NCBI GenBank assembly: GCA_902728285.1 | Contig: CACVBU010000237.1 | Coordinates: 124,001-188,000, forward strand | From: Clytia hemisphaerica | Lineage: Eukaryota > Cnidaria > Hydrozoa > Leptothecata > Clytiidae | Direction of reading: 5' to 3' | Length of the DNA: 64,000 nt | Shown here: positions 56,426 to 64,000 of the stretch, in pieces | How positions within the stretch are numbered: position 1 is the stretch's first letter | Layout of the letters: the number at the start of each line of letters is the position of its first letter | Notes under the pieces: generated by a model | What the model was told of the DNA's origin: nothing | The model's input: only the letters and a program-made list of their open reading frames with translations | The model's database searches: none | Position numbers and translations under genes: made by a program

Positions 56426-59400
56426 TCACTGATAGACAAAAGTTTTTTTTTCTCTGATCGTCAATCAAAGAAAATTAGTTTAAATCTAAATCAGAGATTC
56501 TGACCTTGCTATTATTCCTACCTCTAATAAAGAAGGGTGCAAAAATTATCAGGATATATATGAGGCTGTCAGGATCAATCGATATTTTGTTAGTTAGATT
56601 CTATTTCTATATTGTATATTTGTTAGTTGAGTGAAAGAGTTAATTGTATAGATGATATCGTGTAAAACTAAAACAGTCAAAAGAAAAAAGAAGCAAAATA
56701 ACATTTACATCCATCTTCTGCTATCCTTAAGGCCAGAAGTCAGAAGTGAAGGTCACCACTAAAAAAAATTAAAAAATTTCGCGCCTCTTTGGCTTCTACG
56801 AAATCGGGAAAATTGGAAAATCGGGGAAAAGATGAGTATCCACTAGGGCAGGATTTAGCTGCTGCTATGTTACTTTTCATCGTGTTACTCTCTCTTAATT
56901 TATTATACACTGTTCTTCTTAGGTTTTTAATTGAATCTCGAACTACATTTTTAAAAACTTTATCTTTTGTTGCTTGGCTTTGTTGTGTTTAAATAAATGA
57001 ACCTCAAAGGTACGCATAACGTATTTTGTTTACGAAAGTTACGACGTGCCATCTTATTAGAAAACAAAAGAGCGCCTTGTAATTCAATGAAAAAACCTGC
57101 GCTTAAAAGCTAGTAATTTGCAGAACAAAACGGAAACGCTTTCTGATAAAGCAAATCTCGAATCGCCGTGCTAGTTGCAATGAGCACATCTGGGTGGGAT
57201 GGTGAACTCTCACTAATTGATGAGAGATTTTTTGTCAAAATAAGTGGGAAAGTTTTATGAAAGCCTTGCCAATTTTAACAAGTTCTGATTTCACTTAATT
57301 TGTCTATAATTGTATTGGGTGCTAAAATGCGGTCCAAACAATTAAGTTGCTAATTGATTTACCATTTATCACTAATTGATGAGAGTTTTTTTTGATTTTT
57401 TATCTAAGATGAAATAACTCTTGAGATTTGTAGACAAGGTGTCGACGATTAATGATAATTAGCACAATAGGGTATAAATATGGATTTTAAGATCCACTCA
57501 TCACAACTCAGTTGAGTTGTCAATGGGTTGTCAAGCTTTCTTCATCACAGCTCTCACTTTAGTTGTCAATAAGTCTCTAAATTTATTTAACGATGTTAAT
57601 CACTTCAGTGTTGAAAATCGTACAATCGACGGGATAAAGGTGATTGTCTGTGAAATCACGTATTTTCTGTACATAAACATAGGGGTGACAAAAACATGTA
57701 ATTATTTAAAGGCAACTTTGTAGACAAATTATGTCACACTCTCGTATCTACTTAGAATGACAAACATCAGTTAAATCGGTTGATATGTCTCTGATTTTTA
57801 AAATAAGATTCTCGTGAAAACTCTTTTGCCTTTCTATTTTTTGGTCTTGCAAGTTTTGCAAGATTTGTTAGAGTGTTTCAAAAATATCAAAATATATGGC
57901 AACATCAATTTATTACTAAAAAAGAGCCATTTTAGTTGTTTCCAAGAGCAGCAAGAAACTTAATTAAGAAATGAAATCAAAAGAAGTTGAAGTTTTTGAT
58001 TTTCTTTTTTATATAATAACTAAAAATATACATAAACTAATCTTTTAATTTCCGAGTTTTTTTGGGTGGGTATATATCTTTATCAAGGATATCATCAAGC
58101 ACCGTCCTTAAAGGTTAGCTGAAGATTTGTGTTGATGTTGAAATCGGAGGAGGAAGCATCCATCCTTGCGTTTTTACCATTGGATCGACCAGATCTTCTA
58201 ATTCTTACTATCAGTCACCTCTGTCTGGAAACCAAGGGAAACTGTTATTGGTGGTTTCTTTATGCTCTTCAACAACTTTATTGTCTTAAGAATGATCGAC
58301 TCCTACAAAAAAGAAAAGGTAATGATTACCAAAGTACATTTTTTTCAGTAGAGCCGGTGGATTTTGACTGAGATGTTCTTAGCTTTTAGTATTTCCTCAA
58401 AGATTTCACATCTCAAACTCGCAAAAAGTGTCTAAAATGCTTGCCTTGGTTCAAGATTTTATTAGAAAAATTCACATGATCAAATTACAGTATATGAAGA
58501 AGAGTGTATTCGTCAACATTTGTAATGAAGAACTTGCGAAAATCAGATGTTAATCACTTCAGTGTTGAAAATCGTACACCAATTTTGATAGTGAAGCAAC
58601 CAAAGTATCACTTCTAATTCTTTTAAAAAGGTTAACTGTAATATCTTATGATTATGATTATGATTTGTGAATTTCCATTATGAAAGGAATATTCCAGTAC
58701 GTAATACAATTGCGACCAACATTTTGAAACAAACATGTTTGTGGGTTTAATCTTTGTAATCGTTATTCCGACCCTAACATTCGTCTTTATACGTAAACTC
58801 TATGCCACTTCTAGTTTGTCTTATATGATACGGATCGAATCTCGTCTCTTAAATTTCTTCTATGAATTCATCAACCGGATAGTACAATTTTTGGGCTCTA
58901 ACTTCGTACATTTCAACCTCATCTAATAGTTTTAAAATTGCCGGTAAAAGTTTCTCAATGCTGTCCAACCAAATCTTCATCTCGTGTATGCCAAAAACTT
59001 TTTTCTGAATTTAATGAAATCAAGCTGATGGCAGAGGAGAAACGAGAGAGTATCAAAAATTTGGGGAGAATATTGCGTGAAAAACAAGAACTAAATAAAG
59101 TTTGTTGATGCGATATTTCCCTCGAGTTCGATTTGCAAACGAAACAAAAGAAAAAGATTATTGTAATTCATGTGACTTATTTTTTTTGGAGAAGCTGTAA
59201 AACTTTTAAGATATCTCGACACTAAATTTGAATTTTCAGAATCAAATGTTTTAAAAGTTAAAAATAAGATTGATATATCTCAACGAGAGGATTTGACATG
59301 ATGAATTATATAATAAGTGTAATAAGTAATTAAAGGAATATTTCAGACCTCATCTCCACTGAAAAAGAAATCACTTAAAGCACTATATGGGGCCATTCAA

Positions 59401-59891
59401 AAAGTACGTTCGTCCAAATTTCCCTATTTTCAGACCCCCCCCCCCCCTTGTTCGTCAGCGTTCGTTTTGAAGTACCCTCCCCCCTTTGTACTTTGGTTTT
59501 TATCTCAAAATTGTTAACCCCCCCCCCCCGAATTTTCGATTTCACCCTTATTCTTACAACAATCACAAATACATAAAAAAAATTCGTACCTTTATATTTG
59601 TTTTATGTGGCTTTTTTCAAAATTAATTAACAAAAGAAAAAAGTTAGTTAGAAATATTAATAATACTGTTATATCTATCGTACAATAACTTTAAATCTTG
59701 CTGTTTATTATGTAATGATTACGCAATAATTGACTTTAAATGCTATTGAATTTGCTTCGAAAACTTATGGTTTTATAATGAAGGGCTTCATTATTAATGG
59801 TGATAAAAACGCTGAAACGATTTTCTATAAAATCTAATTACACACAAAACATTAGTAGTAAAAGATATGGACTCTAAAAATAATAAACGAT
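56426..59891. other. Gene-poor stretch
   Basis: I see no confirmed gene. A 34-bp block, GATGTTAATCACTTCAGTGT and following bases, occurs at about 57592 and again at 58546, and CACTAATTGATGAGAG occurs at 57209 and 57369. At 58849-58980 (minus) a 43-codon frame beginning MKIWLDSIEKLLPAILKLL is amphipathic, and at 58.98-59.11 kb (plus) a frame ends in a helical, charged segment (MAEEKRESIKNLGRILREKQ); both are too short to call. GGGGCCATTCAAAAAGTACG near 59388, followed by two runs of 10-13 C, looks like one end of a MITE whose other end I did not find. Confidence 0.4.
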
Positions 59892-60491
59892 TCAGGCTTC
59901 TACTTCCACAAAAGGAGACTTAAGAATCTCAAAAATGTGTTGGAAGACTAGCATTCTGTCATCCTCAATGCGGGAAACCAGTTCCATGTCTGGATCAGGG
60001 GGGACATAGCTCTTCCCAATAGGTACTGCCTCGCAAGAAACGGCCTTTCTATCAATCACTGTCCTCGACCAGATGTCTGAGAGAATTTCAGCAGCTTTGT
60101 GGAAGTCACGTTTCTCCAAATCCTCGTCAATTGTTTTCCCAGAACTGTCTAGGTGATCTCCAAAAGTGTCATGTGGAAGAATAATACCTGCCAAATCGTG
60201 CGACAGTTTCTTGAACAGATCGACAGCAGTGCTTAACGTTTTGGGGAATCTAGGTGCTTCATCTGTTCCCATAATAAGCACTGGTTTACGTTCAAAAAGT
60301 TTTTCATCGAACAGTTCTCTTACGTCGTATGCATGTGTATACGCCGAAGAGCTACCGTGTTTTCCACTCCTCACACGAATGAAAGTTTCTCCAAAGTAAG
60401 CCAACTGACCAAATGTCACATACAACATACACTGATGGAATAAGCTTGTGTTTCTCGCCAACAACGAAACTATAATCGGGCAATCTGACAC
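59892..60491 (-). pseudogene. Fragment of a transposon-associated protein
   Basis: One 199-codon frame with the run YFGETFIRVRSGKHGSSSAY, LIMGTDEAPRFPK, LSHDLAGIILPHDTFGDHLD and ILSDIWSRTVIDRKAV. I recall this motif order from large uncharacterised animal transposon proteins, probably with a DDE-type core around the MGTD and HD.FG.H segments. Compared with that memory the region between the two motifs is shorter by roughly 30 residues and MGTD lacks its usual following glycines, which suggests small in-frame deletions. Both ends are truncated. It abuts the polymerase exon at 60582 and probably interrupted it. Confidence 0.5.
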
Positions 60492-60581
60492 GATAGTCGA
60501 GGAGTAGATTAGAAGGGCCGGTTCCAGGACAGATTAAGTTTTTTAAAAACTAATTATATATATTAAAAAGCTAATTAAGTA

Positions 60582-61108
60582 TTAAAGAACTTTTGAAACC
60601 TCTAGTTCGACATGTAATAGATGATCTAGTACCCAACCACTACCATTTCGGATAAATTTCTCAAGAGAGTCATTTATTTGATCTGTAGCAGTTCTCAATG
60701 CCTCCTCTACATCAGTAGCCTCAAGGATCGTAAAAGGTTCAGACTTTAAGCAGATTGGAGCGTTAGTTTTAACCTCCTTTCTGTCAGCTTTACAAAATAC
60801 CACAAATAAAGAAACGATACCTTTTACTCCCTTTTGTTTCTTATTGTTAATTAGTTCACCAAAGGCGTTTTGTACGTGCTCAGAATTAAAGTCACTATCT
60901 TGAGGAAGTTCTTGTTTATAAACTACGGCATCCTTATTCATAGCTTTGGATACGATTGTAGGTTGACCGGCGCCGAGTTGATTAGTAGAAGTTGTAGCTG
61001 AGGATTCGATCGAGGATGAGGGAGCCTTGTCGTAAGTTCTCAGATGGAATTGAAGATTGACCTTACGGGTGGAGACTTTTTGACAGAATTCACACTGGAG
61101 AGATGACT
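60582..61108 (-). pseudogene. Polinton-type polymerase N-terminal exon, truncated
   Basis: The exon starts after a long pyrimidine tract and AG (61110-61109) and is open for 175 codons to a stop at 60582. It begins with a C2H2 finger (CEFCQ...FHLRTY) and ends with ALRTATDQINDSLEKFIRNG then SGWVLDHLLHVELEVSK. The NGSGW.LD...LE block is the conserved N-terminal end of protein-primed DNA polymerase ORFs in animal Polintons as I remember them; the catalytic exonuclease and polymerase motifs that should follow are absent. The neighbouring fragment at 59892-60491 begins 90 bp further on and probably replaced them. Confidence 0.55.
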
Positions 61109-61293
61109 CTGAATCAATGAAAAGAAAAAAGAAAAAAATGAATACCCAGCTATGAAAAAACTTATAGTGCGTTCACAGGGTTTAATAATTTTCTTTTACT
61201 TAAGTTGATTCATAAATTAAAAAGCGCAATAAAAAAGTGGAGAGAGACAAAAAACGAAAACGATAAGTAAATATAAATCAAAATGAAAATAAA

Positions 61294-62311
61294 TTATAGT
61301 ATACTATCAATAGTGAAGTCTATTTCTTGCTCTTGCGAAGCTTCTATTTTCGCAAACTGCTCCTCTACTGAATCTTGATCAGTCATTTTCGTAAAATACT
61401 CTTCTACCATGTCAACTTGGAGAAATTCCATTTCTATCTCAGGGAGTTTTAGTATATCTAGACAATTATCATTGTTTGTTGTAAGATGTATGGATGGTTG
61501 TTCGAATGGGCTTGGTTGTTGTTCGATTGGGTTTTGTTGTAGTTGTTGTGGTTCGTTTGGAAATTGTTGTTGTCGTGGTTCTATTGGAGAGTGTTGTTGT
61601 AGTGGTTCTATTGGAGAGTGTTGTTGGTGTTCGTTTGGAAATTGTTGTTGTCGTGGTTCGATTGGAAAGTGTTGTTGTAGTAGTTCGATTGGAAATTGTT
61701 GTTGGTGTTCGTTTGGAAATTGTTGTTGTCGTGGTTCGATCGGAAAGTGTTGTTGGTATTGTTGGTATTGGGGTTGTTGTTAATAAAAGTCATTGAGCGG
61801 AAAGTATTGTTGGTCGAAATTTAAACATTGTTGGTAGGTTTGTTGCGGTTGTCCATAGACTACAAACAAGAAAAAAAAATTATAGAACTCATGAATTGAG
61901 CTGAGATTAGGCTTGAATATGCTTTGAGAATTTCAAAAATCAGACGACAAAGTTGACATGTGTAAATCCACTTAAAAAGAATAACCAAAAAAACCCTCTT
62001 CAAAAATAAAAGAGCATCTCAAAAAAAAAAGATAACAATAAAACCATAGAATTAAAATATTCATTTCATATTCTCAAAACCATCTATTTAACAACAACCA
62101 TTTTCCAAACGAACAAAACTAAATTCTTACAATCAGGTCGCATGCGACATTTTAAGTTTTCGTGAGTTCTCCTGTACGCATCCTGTGAGAAAAACTTTCC
62201 ACAATGGCAACATCGAAAAGGTTTTTCTGCGTGCTTATACAGGTGCTTGTGTAATTGGTTTTTCGATGGAAAAACAGCATAGCAATAGTGACAACAGTTA
62301 GAATATTCCAT
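61294..62311 (-). pseudogene. Zinc-finger plus glutamine-rich protein, one premature stop
   Basis: Exon 62311-62131 encodes two C2H2-like fingers (CHYCYAVFPSKNQLHKHLYKH and CCHCGKFF...) and ends at a GT donor in phase 1. Exon 61859-61294, after TTCTTGTTTGTAG, continues in frame with a Gln-rich region made of repeats such as QQHFPIEPRQQQFPNEH and an acidic C-terminus ending FTIDSIL. One in-frame TAA at 61780-61782 interrupts the Gln-rich part and is one base from CAA. Without it the frame is 248 codons. The Cys/Gly- and Val-rich frames on the plus strand (61409-61796) are antisense shadows of the Gln repeats. Likely a transcription-factor-like gene of the Polinton-type element; function unknown. 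Confidence 0.6.
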
Positions 62312-62401
62312 TTAAAAAAAAGCGATACAAAAATCTCAAGAGAAGTTAAGTCGTTGACGAAACAAATAAAGTGACAAAATTTCTTAACAAAACTTTAAAA
62401 T

Positions 62402-62490
62402 TTATACAGTTGAACTCATGTAATTCGAATTCTCAAGGGACCGAGAATTTTGTTCGAATTACATGATTTTCGAACTAGAAGAGTTTTCGG
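62402..62490. mobile_element. Pogo/Tigger-like MITE end with hairpin
   Basis: CAGTTGAACTCATGTAATTCGAA resembles pogo-type ends, and GTAATTCGAATTCTC at 62419 pairs with GAGAATTTTGTTCGAATTAC ending at 62462. It lies between the divergent minus- and plus-strand genes, so it may overlap their promoters. A similar start is at 47969. Confidence 0.4.
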
Positions 62491-62719
62491 ACTTAGCTTC
62501 AGTTAATCCCACCCCATTTAATTGATGTTTAATTGAGCAGAGACTCAAAGGCCGCGCGCGACTAGGCGCGCCGTAGGCGCGCCCTGGAACAACCCAAAAA
62601 AATTATAAAAAATACACCCCCCCTAACCACTATCACCAAAATTTCATATCCCTTTAAGATATATATTGTTAAACGAAATATGTAGGGTTCATTAGCAATC
62701 AGGTACTTTCAGAGGAAAC
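62491..62719. other. Divergent intergenic region
   Basis: Contains a GC-rich patch with GGCGCGCC-like words (GCGCGACTAGGCGCGCC at 62556) in otherwise AT-rich DNA, then a C-run and the leader of the ATPase gene. I see no clear promoter motif. Confidence 0.35.
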
Positions 62720-63352
62720 ATGGATAAGGTTTTAAAGCATCCATTCAGTATGCTTATATCCGGTGGCCGTGGAGTCGGAAAAACAGTTTTCACTAAAAAG
62801 TTACTGAAAAACACGAACATGATAATGGATGTTAAACCAGATAGAATTGTTTGGTGTTATGCGAAACATCAACCTACGTTATTTCAAGAGCTATTGGAAA
62901 TCGACCCAAATCTCGAATATCATGAAGGTATTCCAGAGGATTTATCATCAATGTTTGATCGAAACGTGAACAACCTCATCATCCTGGATGATCTGATGGA
63001 TGAGAGTGGAGATTGCAAAGCTGTTTCTCAACTGGTCACCCGTGGAAGGCATGATAACATGTCGGTTATTTTCCTTACACAAAACCTTTTTCATCCTAAG
63101 CAGAGAAGCATAAGTTTGAACTCAGATTACATGGTTGTCTTCAAAAATGTTAGAGATAAATCTCAGTTTACGAGTCTTGCAAAACAATTTATGCCGAGTA
63201 ACGTAGATTTCCTGAAATGGGTGTTTTAGGATGCAACCAAAATTCCACATTCGTATTTGTTTTTGGATTTGAAACCTGACACCGATGAGGGATTGAGAAT
63301 AAGGACAAACATTTTACCGCAAGAAGAACCAAAGTATGTTTATATACGATAG
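62720..63352 (+). pseudogene. Viral-type genome packaging ATPase, one in-frame stop
   Basis: The ATG-started frame has a Walker A motif (GGRGVGKT, residues 15-22) and a hydrophobic Walker B (NLIILDDLMDE). Between and after them are VWCYAKHQP and SVIFLTQNLFH, which fit the FtsK/HerA-superfamily packaging ATPases of Polintons, adintoviruses and poxvirus A32. A TAG at 63227-63229 interrupts the frame after 169 codons; the same frame then runs on to a second stop at 63350-63352 with a family-like tail. The product would pump element DNA into capsids. The stop and the state of its neighbours point to a fossil; read-through is not excluded. Confidence 0.75.
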
Positions 63353-63407
63353 TTTTTTCAGACTTGCATCAGTCGCTAAGAGGAAACCAAGAAGAAAAGA
63401 CATCAAA

Positions 63408-63723
63408 ATGTCGAAACGCATGAAAAGAAATGCATCGATGATCAGGGCACTCCATACATGTTCACCTAAAGATAGAAAAAACATCTTCAAATCTGCAAAG
63501 CCGGATCTAGTGAATGCATTATGCGATTGCATTACAAATGTTATGTATGGTAAAATTCCGATTGGAGCACAGACCAAAACCCATCTTCGAAAGAAAAAGA
63601 AGGTACTTAAACAGTTGACCAATCCCAAAGTATCCACAGTTCGTCATTGTTGATACAACACGGAGGAAACATCTTTTCTAAGATAGCTGGTGCTCTGGCT
63701 AAATTCTTTCTAGGAGATTTCTG
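63408..63723 (+). pseudogene. Small basic virion-type protein, frameshifted near its end
   Basis: From the ATG at 63408 (an upstream in-frame ATG at 63336 overlaps the ATPase end) the frame encodes a very basic protein: MSKRMKRNASMIRALHTCSP, then LVNALCDCITNVMYGKIPIG and a Lys/Arg stretch. The frame stops at 63653, but the next frame over continues from about 63645 to 63723 with a short hydrophobic, Gly-containing tail. Proteins of this size and layout follow the ATPase in Polinton-like elements of invertebrates and are thought to be DNA-binding core or minor virion components. The frame change makes this copy defective. Confidence 0.55.
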
Positions 63724-63728
63724 ATGAA

Positions 63729-64000
63729 ATGAGCAGCTCGTATGCCAACAAAAAATTCGTCCTTCTTTCTCCTCAAGTTTACGAACCCCTACTTCAAAGG
63801 GCTGGAGAAACGAACATTAGCAATGCCCTTGCACCGCCTGAAAAGAACGCTTTGAATAATGCCGAGGACAATATGAAAACAGTTTGGGATAGAGAAGATT
63901 TACATGAGGATGAAAAGGTAAAGTTTTCACTAAAGAACTTAACAACTTGAGAAGATATCGTGAGTCTCTGATGCATACAAGGGAACAAAAAGAACCTCGT
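63729..64000 (+). pseudogene. Small helical protein of the Polinton-like element, incomplete
   Basis: Starts at the ATG at 63729, five bases after the previous gene's tail. The first 73 codons include FVLLSPQVYEPLL, a Leu/Asp motif and LHEDEKVKF. The frame stops at 63950, while the +1 frame continues from about 63920 to the window end with an amphipathic segment (FTKELNNLRRYRESLMHTRE). The pairing of a VP.E.Y..L-type start with a later H.DEK...Y motif is recurrent at this position in such elements. Function unknown; the end lies outside the window. Confidence 0.5.

Larger units (their letters stand above)
60582..64000. mobile_element. Polinton/adintovirus-like element, decayed, cut by window edge
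   Basis: Grouping rests on five neighbours: a minus-strand polymerase-type N-terminal exon and zinc-finger/Gln-rich gene, then on the plus strand a packaging ATPase followed closely by two small basic or helical proteins in the order common for invertebrate Polinton-like elements. The plus-strand genes nearly touch (overlap of 17 bp if the upstream ATG at 63336 is used; 5 bp between the last two). All but the truncated polymerase exon contain at least one stop or frameshift, so this is a fossil. Capsid, protease and integrase genes are not in the window; they would lie to the right if present. Confidence 0.65.

Noticed and set aside
57517..58926. Small membrane-like frames at 57517-57723 and 58735-58926
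   Set aside because: Hydrophobic short frames are expected by chance in T-rich DNA, and no start context or homology supports them.
61409..61796. Plus-strand frames rich in Cys/Gly and in Val
   Set aside because: They are the antisense reading of the Gln-rich repeats of the minus-strand zinc-finger gene, whose exon borders and tail are coherent.
61294..63352. Alternative genetic code with TAA/TAG as glutamine
   Set aside because: One TAA falls in a Gln run and one TAG in the ATPase, but the intact genes in the window end at TAA or TAG normally and the neighbours also have frameshifts, so decay explains it.

Overview
The window is AT-rich eukaryotic nuclear DNA, almost certainly from an invertebrate animal. 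Canonical GT-AG introns interrupt the coding regions, spacing is large, and I recognise no host housekeeping gene. Nearly everything identifiable is a mobile element or its remains. The element families seen (animal CACTA/CMC-like DNA transposons with a DUF4806 companion gene, Merlin/IS1595-like, MULE, hAT and TA-flanked MITEs, a Polinton/adintovirus-like element, LINE fragments) are typical of aquatic invertebrates such as cnidarians, sponges or molluscs. I cannot name the species.

Layout: 0-17 kb holds decayed transposon genes (3.4-4.0, 8.0-8.9 and 10.5-11.0 kb, all minus strand) among many MITEs, several with exact target-site duplications. From 17.0 to 39.0 kb lies what I read as two nested copies of one transposon family, both ending in CCCAGTGGRCACGAG and both carrying 150-250 bp of GACGTC-rich subterminal repeats. 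The inner copy (20311-26878, minus strand) carries a 15-exon gene for a DUF4806 protein that is open from start to stop. The outer copy (17002-38964) carries a CACTA/EnSpm-type transposase ORF (30509-32386), a 12-exon DUF4806 paralogue (33060-38472) and a frameshifted protein kinase gene (18948-19990). I reconstructed both DUF4806 genes exon by exon; both stay in frame with conserved intron phases. My working hypothesis is a two-gene transposition system: a catalytic transposase plus a spliced accessory protein, comparable in layout to TnpD/TnpA of plant En/Spm.

From 39 to 53 kb there is gene-poor DNA with two satellite-like arrays (43.8-44.2 and 45.5-45.9 kb), a Merlin/IS1595-type transposase gene with a complete DDE triad but a non-consensus AC splice acceptor (46026-47520, minus), two LINE reverse-transcriptase remnants and a broken MULE transposase (49.6-52.6 kb, minus). 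From 53.1 to 55.4 kb an element with a 4-bp duplication contains a nested MULE-type MITE with a 9-bp duplication; a second member of the same 4-bp family sits in an intron of the plus-strand DUF4806 gene. The last 4 kb are the left part of a decayed Polinton/adintovirus-like element: a DNA-polymerase-type N-terminal exon and a zinc-finger/glutamine-rich gene on the minus strand; a packaging ATPase and two small structural-type genes on the plus strand. All but the truncated polymerase exon carry at least one stop or frameshift, and the element runs off the window edge.
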